A stretch of DNA of 48,198 nucleotides from Planctomycetota bacterium (GTDB lineage: Bacteria; Planctomycetota; PLA2; JAEUHO01), in contig JASJAY010000065.1 of assembly GCA_030066775.1 (NCBI GenBank), positions 1-48,198 on the forward strand. Reading direction: 5' to 3'. Position numbers and translations under genes: made by a program. The notes beneath the pieces were generated by a model. It did no database searches, was not told the origin of the DNA, and saw nothing but the letters and a program-made list of their open reading frames with translations. Positions 17,206 to 25,464 of this stretch are shown one piece after another. Positions within the stretch are counted from its first letter, which is position 1; each line of letters opens with the position of its first letter.

Positions 17206-18275
17206 CCCGCGGCCGCGTCGAGCATGTCGCGCGCGTGGCGGAACACGCGCGCGACGCCGATCTTCGCCAGGCACGGATGCCCCACCACCGGGCAGAGACG
17301 GAGGAAGCAGGGGCTGCACGGCTCCGGGTCATAGAGCACGCGCGCGGGGCCGGGCCCGCTGGGCGCGCTCACGACGGGGTCCGACGCGCCGAACAGGGCG
17401 AGCGTCGGGCGGCCGAGCGCGGCCGCGACGTGCATCGGGCCGGTGTCGTTGGAGACGACGAGATCCGCGAGCGAGAGCACGCCCATCAGCGCCGTGAGGT
17501 CCGGCGTGCGCCCGGCCAGGTGGATCAAGGGCCGCCCGGCGAAGGACGCGATCACCTCCTCGATCGGGCGCGTGCCCGCGAGGCCGACGGTGGCCACGTC
17601 CGCGCCCATCTCGAGCAGACGCGCCGCGAGGCGCCCGAAGGACTCGGCCGGCCAGCACTTGGCCGCGCCATAGCTCGCCCCGGGCTCGAAGACGACCAGC
17701 GGCTTGCTCGTGTCGCGCCCGTGCGCCAGCAGGAGTCGCTCGGCCGCCTGACGCGTCGTGTCGTCGACGCCGAAGCCCCAGGGCAGCTCGATCTCGGCAT
17801 CGAAGGCCTTCGCCAGCAAACCGAACCACGACGTGCGGTGGGCGCTCCGGAACGCGCGCGCCTTGGTGACGCCATGGGTGAACGCGCGGGAGCCGCCATA
17901 GCCCACGCGGACCGGGATGCCGGCGCGGCGCGGCGCGATCGCGGCACGTTCCGAGCGCGGAAAGACGACCGCCGCATCGAACTGCTTCTCGCGTAGCTCG
18001 CGGCCGCGCTGTCGGAGCTGCCAGAGGGAGCGATCGTTGCCGACGGGCAGCACGCCCTGGATCCCGTCGATCTGCGCGGCCAACGGCATGAAGGGCGCCT
18101 TGACCTGCGCCGTTAGATGCGCATCGGGACGGGCGCGGTGGATGGCGGCCACGGCCGGCGCAGCCATGACGACGTCACCCAGCCAATTGGGCAGGCGCAC
18201 GAGGATGCGCGCGAGGCCGTCCGGCGCAGTGGGAACGACGGGGGCCGTGGGCTCGGCGACGTCAGCCGCGGCCAT
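17202..18275 (-). CDS. waaF: Glycosyltransferase family 9, lipopolysaccharide heptosyltransferase II-like
   Basis: 357 residues. WaaF-type features: ILVRLPNWLGDVVMAAPAV near the N-terminus, the acceptor/donor cleft segment PGASYGAAKCWPAESFG, and SNDTGPMHVAAALGRPT in the C-terminal Rossmann half. A Cys-containing tail follows (EPCSPCFLRLCPVVGHPC). It should transfer L-glycero-D-manno-heptose in LPS core assembly at the inner membrane. The gene is the last of the minus-strand run and begins 9 bp after the small CcoP-N-like gene. It therefore probably rides on the oxidase-assembly transcript although it is functionally unrelated. The paralogue at 866 would give a heptosyltransferase pair. The exact acceptor is unproven. 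Confidence 0.85.
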   Translation of the reverse strand: MAAADVAEPTAPVVPTAPDGLARILVRLPNWLGDVVMAAPAVAAIHRARPDAHLTAQVKAPFMPLAAQIDGIQGVLPVGNDRSLWQLRQRGRELREKQFDAAVVFPRSERAAIAPRRAGIPVRVGYGGSRAFTHGVTKARAFRSAHRTSWFGLLAKAFDAEIELPWGFGVDDTTRQAAERLLLAHGRDTSKPLVVFEPGASYGAAKCWPAESFGRLAARLLEMGADVATVGLAGTRPIEEVIASFAGRPLIHLAGRTPDLTALMGVLSLADLVVSNDTGPMHVAAALGRPTLALFGASDPVVSAPSGPGPARVLYDPEPCSPCFLRLCPVVGHPCLAKIGVARVFRHARDMLDAAAG

Positions 18276-18284
18276 CGGCGCGCG

Positions 18285-18452
18285 CTACTTGAACTGCGCG
18301 CTGCTGGGCTGCTCGCCCGTGAAGTACATCACGATGTACACCACGAAGAAGATGAGCAGTCCGGTCACGGCGAGCGTGAGCCAGGGAGGTACGCGGTTTT
18401 CCGCTTCCTCGATCCCGCTGGTCCCGATGGGTTCTTCGTCGTGCTCGCTCAT
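18285..18452 (-). CDS. 55-residue membrane protein resembling the N-terminal domain of CcoP (cbb3 oxidase)
   Basis: Small gene: ATG at 18452, AGGA upstream, stop at 18285, beginning 5 nt after the ccoS stop. The sequence has the order seen in the N-terminal domain of CcoP/FixP: an acidic stretch, then GIEEAENRVPPW, then one membrane helix (about residues 27-44), then a short polar tail. It contains no CxxCH. In ordinary cbb3 oxidases this domain is fused to the two cytochrome c domains of CcoP; here those haem domains appear to be attached to CcoO at 23352-25460. I infer that this peptide supplies the missing CcoP membrane anchor. An alternative is a CcoQ/CcoH-like accessory peptide. Size and context fit an oxidase subunit. 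Confidence 0.7.
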   Translation of the reverse strand: MSEHDEEPIGTSGIEEAENRVPPWLTLAVTGLLIFFVVYIVMYFTGEQPSSAQFK

Positions 18453-18457
18453 GGGTC

Positions 18458-18727
18458 CTACCGCTCCCGGCCGCTCTCGACTCCGTGGGCGCCAAGGGTA
18501 ACCGAGGCGTCCCCGGATCCATCCTCCGCGTCACCCTGTCCCCGCTGCTGCTGCGGATCCGGCAGCGCCTCCTCGTTCCCGTCGAGGTCCAGCATGTCCC
18601 GGGCGGTCTGCTCGGTGTTCTTGAACTGGCCGTTGCGCACGGCCCAGATGAAGACGCACCAGGCCCCAAACGCGATGCAGACGCAGAGCCCGAACATGTA
18701 CCAGGTCTCGGAGATCGCGATGAACAT
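18458..18727 (-). CDS. ccoS: Cytochrome oxidase maturation protein CcoS
   Basis: 89 residues. One N-terminal membrane helix (about 8-29) is followed by the CcoS/FixS signature FIWAVRNGQFKNTEQTARDML, which matches the family motif around 'W-x-x-GQF-D/N'. An acidic, poorly ordered tail of about 40 residues extends beyond the usual family length. CcoS is needed for cofactor (haem b and CuB) insertion into cbb3-type oxidases. It starts 9 nt after the ccoI stop codon, the classical ccoI-ccoS order, and precedes the CcoP-N-like mini-gene. Confidence 0.92.
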   Translation of the reverse strand: MFIAISETWYMFGLCVCIAFGAWCVFIWAVRNGQFKNTEQTARDMLDLDGNEEALPDPQQQRGQGDAEDGSGDASVTLGAHGVESGRER

Positions 18728-18736
18728 GACCGAATT

Positions 18737-20899
18737 CTAGCCCTCGGCCGCGACCGTGGCCTCGGATGCCGCGGCGTGCGTGGAGGTCGCCGGCGGTCCG
18801 CCGGGGCCCCCCGGGCTGTCCCACTGGAGCATCACGCCCAGCGCCGCCCGCAGGCGCACCGAGTTGCCGATGACGAAGAGGCTCGAGAGGACCATGGCCA
18901 GCGCGCCGAGCACCGGGGGCAGGCCCAGCAGGGCGGCCCAGGCGATCGCGATGACGTTGTAGGCGAAGGCCCAGAACAGGTTCCAGCGCACGGCGCGGCG
19001 CGTGACCTCGGCCGCCTGGAAGAGGCGCGGGATGCGCGTCAGGTCCGCCCCCAGCAGACTGACCATGGCGCTCTCCTTGGCCAGGTCGCTGCCCGAGCCG
19101 ACGGCGATGCCCAGGTCCGCGGCGGCGAGGGCGGGCGCGTCGTTGATGCCGTCCCCGACGAAGGCCGTGACGCCCTTCGCGGCCATGTCGCGGATGGCCT
19201 CGACCTTCTCATGCGGCAGGAGCGCGCCGTGTGCGTGCGCTGCCGGCACGCCCACGTCCGCCGCCACGGCCGTGACGCGCGAGGCCGCGTCGCCTGAGAG
19301 GATGTGGACCTCGCGCCCCGAGGCCGTGAGCGCCGCCACGACCTCGTGGGCTTCATCGCGCGGCTCGTCGTGGAACGCGAACCAGCCAGCCGTCTCCCCG
19401 TCGACCTCCACGACGACGGCGTCGGCGGGCGCGCTCGCATCCAGCCACCGCGCGCTGCCGACGCGGACGTCGCGCGTGCCGATGTGGGGCAGCGCGAGCG
19501 TGCCGGCGATGCCGAGGCCGGGCTCGACCCGCGTCTCCGGTGCCGGGACGAGCTCGATGCCGCGCGCCGCCGCCGCATCGAGGATGGCGCGCCCCCACGC
19601 CGACTCGCTGCCCTGCTCGATCGCGGCGGCCACCTCCACCACGCCGTCGTCCGTCCAGCCGGGCCGGACGGTGATCGACTGCACGCGCGGGCGACCCGCG
19701 GTGAGCGTGCCCGTCTTGTCGAAGGCGACGATCTCCACGTCACCGAGATCGGAGAGCGCACCGCCGCTGCGCACAAGCACGCCCTTGCCGGCCAGGCGTC
19801 CGAGCGCGGCCGTGACGGCGAGCGGTGTCGCGATGCCGAGCGCGCACGGACACGCCACGACCAGCACCGACAGCGCGTGCAGCATCGCCTGCATGCCGGT
19901 GTCCCCCGCGACGATGTCGAGCGCGAAGACCACGCCGGCGAGGACGATGACGAGCGGCACGAACACGCCCGACACGCGATCGGCGAGCTGCTCGAGCGGC
20001 GCGCGGTCCGCGCGCGCCTGGGCGAGCACCCGGCCGACCTCGGCGAGCAGGGTGTCCTCCCCCACCGCGTCGATGCGCACGACGAGCGCACCGTCGGTCG
20101 GGATGGCCGGCGCGCGCACGGCGTCGCCCGGTGCGATGGGACGCGGCAGCGGCTCGCCGGTGAGCGCCGCCTCGTCGACCATGGCGCGGCCCTCGAGGAC
20201 GGTCCCGTCGGCGGGGATCTGCTCCCCCGGCAGGACGCGCACACGATCACCGGCCTCGAGCTTGTCCGCCGAGACCTCCTCCTCCCCGGTCTCGAGCAGG
20301 CGCCTGGCCGGGCGCCCCTCCTCGGACAGGAACGCGCGCAGGCCCTGGGTCGCGCGCTCCTTGGCGGACGCCTCGAGCCAGCGCCCGACCGTCACCAGCG
20401 TCGCGAGCGCGCAGGCCGTGTCGAAGAACAGCGGATCGGCTTCGCCGTGCGACATCGTCACGACCGAGGCGACGTAGCCCGCCATCACGCCGAGGCCGAT
20501 CAGCAGGTCCGCGCCCAGGCGACCGGCGCGCAGCTGGCCGGCGGCGCTCCACAGGTACGGCACGCCGAGCACGAGCATGACGGGCGTCGCCGCGATCAGC
20601 TGGGCGAGCGGCGCGAAGGCCTCGTAGTCGTCGGTGGCGGCGGACGCCGGATCGAAGTAGCGCACCCACTGGATCAGCATCACGATCATCGTCAGCACGA
20701 AGCCGAGGCAGATGCGCACGAGGTACGCTGATGACTCGCTGCCGCCCTCGCGGCCGCCCGGACCCACGATGCGCCAGGCGATCGAGCAGCCCAGGCAGCA
20801 GAACGACACACGCTCGCCCTCGTGCTCGCGCGACGTCCCCGCCGCCCCGACGGGCAGGCCACAGTGGTCGCAGAAGACGGCGTCGCGGACGGAGGCCAT
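18737..20899 (-). CDS. ccoI: Copper-exporting P1B-type ATPase CcoI
   Basis: 720 residues from the ATG at 20899. Instead of a classical HMA domain, the N-terminus has a Cys cluster (C10, C13, C34, C35, C38; FCDHCGLPVG and FCCLGCSIAW) typical of CcoI/FixI. Eight membrane segments, actuator loop TGE (247-249), CPC metal site (350-352), phosphorylation loop DKTGTLT (394-400) and the GDGIND hinge are all present, so the pump should be active. It is expected to deliver Cu across the inner membrane for the CuB centre of the cbb3-type oxidase encoded upstream. No clear ribosome site; TACCGT at 20907-20912 ends 7 nt before the ATG. An in-frame GTG three codons earlier is a possible start. Confidence 0.94.
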   Translation of the reverse strand: MASVRDAVFCDHCGLPVGAAGTSREHEGERVSFCCLGCSIAWRIVGPGGREGGSESSAYLVRICLGFVLTMIVMLIQWVRYFDPASAATDDYEAFAPLAQLIAATPVMLVLGVPYLWSAAGQLRAGRLGADLLIGLGVMAGYVASVVTMSHGEADPLFFDTACALATLVTVGRWLEASAKERATQGLRAFLSEEGRPARRLLETGEEEVSADKLEAGDRVRVLPGEQIPADGTVLEGRAMVDEAALTGEPLPRPIAPGDAVRAPAIPTDGALVVRIDAVGEDTLLAEVGRVLAQARADRAPLEQLADRVSGVFVPLVIVLAGVVFALDIVAGDTGMQAMLHALSVLVVACPCALGIATPLAVTAALGRLAGKGVLVRSGGALSDLGDVEIVAFDKTGTLTAGRPRVQSITVRPGWTDDGVVEVAAAIEQGSESAWGRAILDAAAARGIELVPAPETRVEPGLGIAGTLALPHIGTRDVRVGSARWLDASAPADAVVVEVDGETAGWFAFHDEPRDEAHEVVAALTASGREVHILSGDAASRVTAVAADVGVPAAHAHGALLPHEKVEAIRDMAAKGVTAFVGDGINDAPALAAADLGIAVGSGSDLAKESAMVSLLGADLTRIPRLFQAAEVTRRAVRWNLFWAFAYNVIAIAWAALLGLPPVLGALAMVLSSLFVIGNSVRLRAALGVMLQWDSPGGPGGPPATSTHAAASEATVAAEG

Positions 20900-21029
20900 G
20901 CGCGTCACGGTACCGGGGGCCCGATGGCCGTCGCGGATTCGCCGAGCGCCGCGGCCGCCTCCCGTACGCTTGTCCGGACTCCGTGTCCGGGCGCGCCTGC
21001 GACAGGCACGGCGTCTTCGGAGCCCGACC

Positions 21030-21488
21030 ATGCATGCCGCCGCTTCCGCGCGCACGACACGCCTCCCCGTCCGGCTGCTGGTCCTCGCCGTCCTCGCCTG
21101 CGCGAGCTGCGCAGTCCCGCTCGGGGAACGCGTTGACCTCCGGACCGACGCGCCCGCGGCGATCCAGCCGCCGCGCGACGTGGTCATCCTGGGCCGCAGC
21201 CAGGGGCGCATGAACCAGGTGCGCCGCCTGCTGGGCGGGCTCGAGAACGTGCGCCTCCTCTCCACCTTCAACGAGGCCGAGGCGCTGCGCACCATCGACA
21301 CCGCCGAGAACCTGGCGGTCGTGCTCTTGGGCGGCGCCACGTCGGGCGCAACGCGGCGGCGCATCCGCGCCCACCTGGCAGCGCATCATCCCGGCGTGAT
21401 GACCAGCGAGCCAGGGCGCCAGTACCGGTACTCGGACGCGAACATCCTCAACGACGTGCGGACGAAGATCGAACGTCGCGCCCGGTGA
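21030..21488 (+). CDS. Putative lipoprotein with a receiver-like alpha/beta fold
   Basis: 152 residues from the ATG at 21030, with GGAG 7 nt upstream. The N-terminus is a lipoprotein-type signal (LLVLAVLACASC; lipidated Cys at 24 or 27). The mature part alternates strands and helices: DVVILGRSQGRMNQVRRLLGG, VRLLSTFNEAEALRTI, LAVVLLGG. This order resembles a response-regulator receiver or other flavodoxin-like fold, but without a clear phospho-acceptor Asp. I do not recognise the family. It is divergent from ccoI (130-bp gap with a CCGGAC/GTCCGG hairpin at 20974-20990) and convergent with the next minus-strand gene. Confidence 0.65.
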   Translation: MHAAASARTTRLPVRLLVLAVLACASCAVPLGERVDLRTDAPAAIQPPRDVVILGRSQGRMNQVRRLLGGLENVRLLSTFNEAEALRTIDTAENLAVVLLGGATSGATRRRIRAHLAAHHPGVMTSEPGRQYRYSDANILNDVRTKIERRAR

Positions 21489-21558
21489 CGCTGCGCCCGG
21501 CCCTGCGCGTTCCGGAACCGACGTCGACTGCGACGTCGCAGAATCACCGGGACAGGAC

Positions 21559-21587
21559 GCGGGCGGCGCGTCGCACGCGCCGCCCGC
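21559..21587. terminator. Strong hairpin between convergent genes
   Basis: A 12-bp perfect stem (GCGGGCGGCGCG / CGCGCCGCCCGC) with loop TCGCA lies between the lipoprotein gene ending at 21488 and the minus-strand gene ending at 21612. A second hairpin (GACGTCG, loop ACTG, CGACGTC; 21520-21537) stands next to it. Neither has a T run, so termination in either direction is inferred from stability and the convergent position. Confidence 0.5.
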
Positions 21588-21611
21588 GGGAAGACCGGGG
21601 AACCGGCTCGC

Positions 21612-22424
21612 CTAGAGGCCGAGGCCGGCGTTCAGATCGAAAGGCACCTCGATGTCGTGCAGGTCGCTCCAGACCTCGGCCGCGATCCGGATCGTGTCCG
21701 GCTTGGCCTCGAGGAACAGCACCTCGGTTGACATGCGCGACCCGGAGCTGCCGAACCGGCCGCTGAATCCGCCGCTGTGCTCGATGGCCTTGCCGTCCGC
21801 ACCGAGGATCCGCAGCGACTTGATTGCGTCGAAGCCCTGCTTCGAGGCGAGCGTGATCGCGATCGCCTCGCGGCCCTTCTGCGGCGTGACGTGCTGGATC
21901 GTGTACGTGCGCCCGGCGAGCTCGAACGTCGTACCGGCCTTGACGGCGATCGAGGCCGTCTCGACCTTGCTCGACTTGGTCGCGCGCTTGAACACGAGGC
22001 GGCCCTTCGCGTGCACCGCCTTCGAGCCGCGCGCGGGACGCAGCTTGCCCTTCAGCCGCACCAGCATGTAGCGGCCGTCGGACGTCGCCTGCATCCGGCC
22101 CACGGGGCGATCGTGGCGCTGCCGCGAACCCACGAGGTCCGTCCCGCGGTCGTCGGTGAGGGCATCGAGGCTGCTGCTCTGCTGGAGCTGGAACAGCCCG
22201 CCGGTGGGATTGACGACGAGCAGGGTGAGCTCGGTGCCGTGCTTCCCCCCGTTCCACGACAGGCGCTCGCCCTTCAGCTTCGGGAGCGGGCCGCGAATCG
22301 CGATGCGCGCCAGGCGCACGCTGGGCTTCATGGCCGGGCTGCCGGCCGTCTCGTCGCCGTACGCGAGGCCGGAGACGCCGAGCAGCGCCAGGATCAGCGC
22401 GAGACGGGTTGCGAGGGACTTCAT
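21612..22424 (-). CDS. Secreted protein of unknown function inside the oxidase cluster
   Basis: 270 residues from the ATG at 22424, with AGGAG 8 nt upstream. A clean signal peptide is present (LALILALLGVSGLAYG). The mature protein is Lys/Arg-rich and looks beta-rich, with segments such as TFELAGRTYTIQHV and IRIAAEVWSDLHDIEVPFDL. I see no CxxCH, no His/Cys/Met metal cluster and no known catalytic motif. It lies between the SafE-type transporter (195-bp gap) and ccoI, on the same strand. An accessory role in oxidase assembly is possible but not shown by the sequence. I do not recognise the family. Confidence 0.65.
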   Translation of the reverse strand: MKSLATRLALILALLGVSGLAYGDETAGSPAMKPSVRLARIAIRGPLPKLKGERLSWNGGKHGTELTLLVVNPTGGLFQLQQSSSLDALTDDRGTDLVGSRQRHDRPVGRMQATSDGRYMLVRLKGKLRPARGSKAVHAKGRLVFKRATKSSKVETASIAVKAGTTFELAGRTYTIQHVTPQKGREAIAITLASKQGFDAIKSLRILGADGKAIEHSGGFSGRFGSSGSRMSTEVLFLEAKPDTIRIAAEVWSDLHDIEVPFDLNAGLGL

Positions 22425-22491
22425 GGGAGGACTCCTGGGGGTTGGTCGATGAACGGTCGAAGCCGGGGATCCGGCGACCGACCGTTTCGAG

Positions 22492-22511
22492 AAACCCCGG
22501 GCTCGGGGTTC
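22492..22511 (-). other. Hairpin in the gap between the SafE-like gene and the unknown secreted gene
   Basis: AACCCC-GGGCTC-GGGGTT forms a 6-bp stem at 22493-22510. A second small hairpin (GCGAGG-ATC-CCTCGC, 22594-22608) lies just past the SafE-like stop codon. Without a T run they could be weak terminators or mRNA processing sites separating the oxidase structural genes from the assembly genes. Confidence 0.3.
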
Positions 22512-22618
22512 CCCGTCGTCCCGGAGGTGCCCAAGGCACCCACCCTGTAGACACCCCCCTGCCCCCATCGCCCTGCCGCCGCCCCGGCGGGGAGCGAGGA
22601 TCCCTCGCCGCGCGCCCC

Positions 22619-23305
22619 CTAGTGGTGGCCGTGGTGCTCGTGGCCGCCGTGCAGCAGCTCGGGGAAGAGGCCGCGCAGGACGGTGATGACGCCCAGCACG
22701 AGCACGACCGCGCCGGCGACCTTGATGATGCGGGCGCGGGTCTGGGGCCGGACCATCGAGCCCGTCCAGACGACGAGCAGCAGCGCCGGCATCGAGGTGA
22801 GGCCCAGGATGGACATCACCCCCATGCTGCCGAGCAGCGACCCGGTGTAGAGGCCCGCGGCCAGGAACGCGTAGACGAGCGGGCACGGCAGGAAGCCCGT
22901 GAGCGCGCCCGTCACGAAGGGCGCCATGGGGCTCTTCAGGTTCATGGCGGCCTGGAACGTGCGGCCGTAGAGCGACTGCGGCCCGAACCACGAGCCGACC
23001 GGCCACTCCTTCAACAGGCCCATGATCTGGATCCCGGCCAGGATCATGAGCGTGCCCGCCAGCACGGAGAGCACGGCCTGGGCCGAGGCCAGCCAGCCCG
23101 AGTGCAAGAGGGCCGCCCCGCCGATGCCGATCAGGCCGCCCAGCGTCACGTACGTGGCGGTCTTGCCGAGGTGGAAGAGCGCCTGCACCCCCACCCGCCG
23201 CCAGCGGCCGCGGTCGGGACGATCGATGCCGAGCACGAACCCGCCGCACATGCCGACGCAGTGCAGCGAGCCGAAGAGCCCGGTGGTGACCAGCTCCCAG
23301 ATCAC
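22619..23305 (-). CDS. TauE/SafE-type membrane transporter (heavy-metal type)
   Basis: 228 residues from GTG at 23305 (weak ribosome site). Six membrane helices. The motif LFGSLHCVGMCGGFVLG near the start and the second Cys-containing repeat TGFLPCPLVYAFLAAG are diagnostic of the sulfite-exporter/UreH-like family commonly found next to ccoN-ccoI genes. The C-terminus is His-rich ([10 protein letters not shown]), consistent with metal binding. A likely role is copper or thiol/redox supply to cytochrome oxidase assembly in the inner membrane; the substrate is unproven. It follows the CcoO/P fusion by 46 bp and precedes the assembly genes. Confidence 0.88.
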   Translation of the reverse strand: MIWELVTTGLFGSLHCVGMCGGFVLGIDRPDRGRWRRVGVQALFHLGKTATYVTLGGLIGIGGAALLHSGWLASAQAVLSVLAGTLMILAGIQIMGLLKEWPVGSWFGPQSLYGRTFQAAMNLKSPMAPFVTGALTGFLPCPLVYAFLAAGLYTGSLLGSMGVMSILGLTSMPALLLVVWTGSMVRPQTRARIIKVAGAVVLVLGVITVLRGLFPELLHGGHEHHGHH

Positions 23306-23351
23306 GTAGGACGGGTCCGTGCGGGGGTCGTGGGGTGACCTGGCTCCGGCG

Positions 23352-25460
23352 CTACTTGCGCTGCGCCGGCCAGTCCTCCCAGGTCTTGCCCGCGAGGTGC
23401 ATGACGTAGACCACCACGGCCCACTCGTCGCCGACCTTCCAGCGTCCGCCGCGGCCTTCCTTGCTCGCGCGGAACTGCGGGACGGTCTCGACGCGCCGGC
23501 CGCTGTCGTCGGTGCTGACGACCACGTGCCCGGCCTCCACGAGCGCCTCGTCCCACAGGGGCGGGTTGAGGATCTTCGCGGCGGTCTTCGTGGCGGCTTC
23601 GATCTCGGCGGCGGAGGCGCCGCCCTTCTTCAGGGCCTCGAGCTTCTCGCCGTTCTCGATCAGCTGCGGCAGCGCGGGCGCCGGCATGCCGACGCCGTCG
23701 AGGCCGTTGAAGATCACGCGGTAGAGGTCCTGGGGCTCGATGCCGCCGCGGAAGCGCAGGTCTGTGATGTCCCGGTCGTCGCGCGGCTGGAAGTTGCGCG
23801 GGCGGATCATGCCGCCGTTGTCGCGCCCCGTGTCGTTCCACCCGGGCCCGTCGCCGTAGCCCTCGGTGCCGTGACAGCTGTTGCAGCCGATGGCCGTGTA
23901 GACGGCCTTGCCGCGCACCACGGTCTCGTCCCACTGCTCGGCCGTCATCTTCGGCAGCGCCGGCATCGGCGTGACCTTGGAGACGTCGTCCCACGGCTTG
24001 CCGGGGTTCCAGTCGTCGCCGGTGGACTCACGGAAGTGCTTCACGTAGTCCACGAGCAGCCAGAGCTGCTCGCTGGGCAGCTCGCGCCACGGCGGCATGG
24101 AGCTGCCGGGCAGGCCGCGGTACAGCGAGCGGAACAGGTCGCCGTCGAGCGGCATGGAGCCGACCGGCGTGCTGCGGTAGCGGTACTTGGCCTTCGAGAG
24201 GTCGCGCGGGCGGGTGAGCATGAACTGCGCGCCCATGCCGTTGCCGCGGCCCTCGTCGCCGTGGCAGGCGGCGCAGTGCTGGTCGTAGAGGATCTTGCCG
24301 CGATCGAGGCGCTCGTCCCAGTCCGGGTTGGCCTTGCGCCAGGCGCCCATCAGCGCGTCGTACGCGTTCTGGAGGCCCTTGGCGCGCTTGTTGCCGTTGT
24401 CGAGCTCCTGGCGCTTGTCGGCGTCCATGCCCGGGTACCCGTCCTTCAGGTAGCCGTAGCGACGCGCGTCGGCGTGGCGCTGGGGCATCTCGCCGTCGGG
24501 CACGGAGATCTCCATGTCCGCCCAGGCACCCGCGTCCTCGTCCCAGCCCTTGTACGAGACCGTCACGCCCTTCATGGGCGGGCGGTAGCCGCGCGTGGGC
24601 GTGCCGAAGACGATGGGCTTGCGCCACTTGCCGATGGCGATGCCGAGGCGCTGCAGGTACTTGACGAGCTGCGTGGCCTCCTTCGTCTCCTCCGGGGCGC
24701 AGTCGTAGTCGGTCACGATGCCGTCGCCGCGGAGCTCGAACTCCCACTTGGCGTGGGCGTCGTACGGCCGCACGCCGTTCTCGTCGGGCTTCAGGTCGGA
24801 GCCGTCGGCCACCTGCTTGTACGTCGGCTGCATCACGCCGCGGCGATCGATGTGGTCCTTGTTCGAGAGCAGCGCCTCGATGTTCTTGCGCAGGTCCGAG
24901 CCCTCGGGCGGCCACATGCTCGTGTCGTCGAACTTCTTCGAGATGATGCCGTCGCCGTCGGAGTCGAGCGTGGCCAGGAGGCCCTTGATCTTGTCGGCGT
25001 TCTCGCGCTCCTGGAACAGCCAGGTGAACGAGGGCATGACGCTGTCGCGCACCGTGGTGCGCGGATCCCACAGGTGGGCGATGTGCCAGTCGTCGATGCG
25101 GCGCCAGCCCTCGCGCGCGAGGTCGGGGCCGATGCGGCGCGTGCTGTAGAGGTGCGGCACGTCGAGCACGCTCTCACCCGGCTGCGAGACCGGGCCCCAG
25201 CGCACGTCCTCCTCGTTGACCGGGCGGACGAACTGGCTGTGGCAGTGCCAACAGACCTGCTGGATGTAGATCTCGCGCCCGGCCGCCTCGTCGTCCGAGT
25301 ACGCCGGCACCTCCACCTGGTCGCCGTTGATGTCGGTCACGAACGGGTCGTTCGCGTTCGTGAGCGCGGCGGGCCCGACGATCAGGATCAGGAAGGCGAG
25401 GAAGTAGCAGAAGACGCCCGCGAGGCCGGCGACGCCGCCGAAACGTTCGAGGATCTTCAT
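23352..25460 (-). CDS. ccoO: CcoO fused to a dihaem (CcoP-like) cytochrome c region, cbb3-type oxidase
   Basis: 702 residues, nearly three times the length of a normal CcoO. One membrane anchor (about 11-32) and CcoO-type haem site CWHCH at 70-74, with the axial Met probably in VMPSFTW (142). At 166-177 there is a Ca-binding-like loop (DSDGDGIISKKF). A long middle insert follows, then two more cytochrome c domains: CAACH at 396-400 and CNSCH at 526-530, as in the dihaem part of CcoP. Thus the three haems of CcoO and CcoP sit on one chain, whereas the CcoP membrane domain seems to be the mini-gene at 18285. It should pass electrons from periplasmic donors to CcoN. The ATG at 25460 starts 4 nt after the ccoN stop, with GGAG as ribosome site. 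Confidence 0.92.
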   Translation of the reverse strand: MKILERFGGVAGLAGVFCYFLAFLILIVGPAALTNANDPFVTDINGDQVEVPAYSDDEAAGREIYIQQVCWHCHSQFVRPVNEEDVRWGPVSQPGESVLDVPHLYSTRRIGPDLAREGWRRIDDWHIAHLWDPRTTVRDSVMPSFTWLFQERENADKIKGLLATLDSDGDGIISKKFDDTSMWPPEGSDLRKNIEALLSNKDHIDRRGVMQPTYKQVADGSDLKPDENGVRPYDAHAKWEFELRGDGIVTDYDCAPEETKEATQLVKYLQRLGIAIGKWRKPIVFGTPTRGYRPPMKGVTVSYKGWDEDAGAWADMEISVPDGEMPQRHADARRYGYLKDGYPGMDADKRQELDNGNKRAKGLQNAYDALMGAWRKANPDWDERLDRGKILYDQHCAACHGDEGRGNGMGAQFMLTRPRDLSKAKYRYRSTPVGSMPLDGDLFRSLYRGLPGSSMPPWRELPSEQLWLLVDYVKHFRESTGDDWNPGKPWDDVSKVTPMPALPKMTAEQWDETVVRGKAVYTAIGCNSCHGTEGYGDGPGWNDTGRDNGGMIRPRNFQPRDDRDITDLRFRGGIEPQDLYRVIFNGLDGVGMPAPALPQLIENGEKLEALKKGGASAAEIEAATKTAAKILNPPLWDEALVEAGHVVVSTDDSGRRVETVPQFRASKEGRGGRWKVGDEWAVVVYVMHLAGKTWEDWPAQRK

Positions 25461-25464
25461 GGGG

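Noticed and set aside
22619..23249. Possible upstream extension of the unknown secreted protein (start at 23249)
   Set aside because: Would overlap the SafE-type gene completely; the ATG at 22424 has AGGAG and begins a signal peptide.
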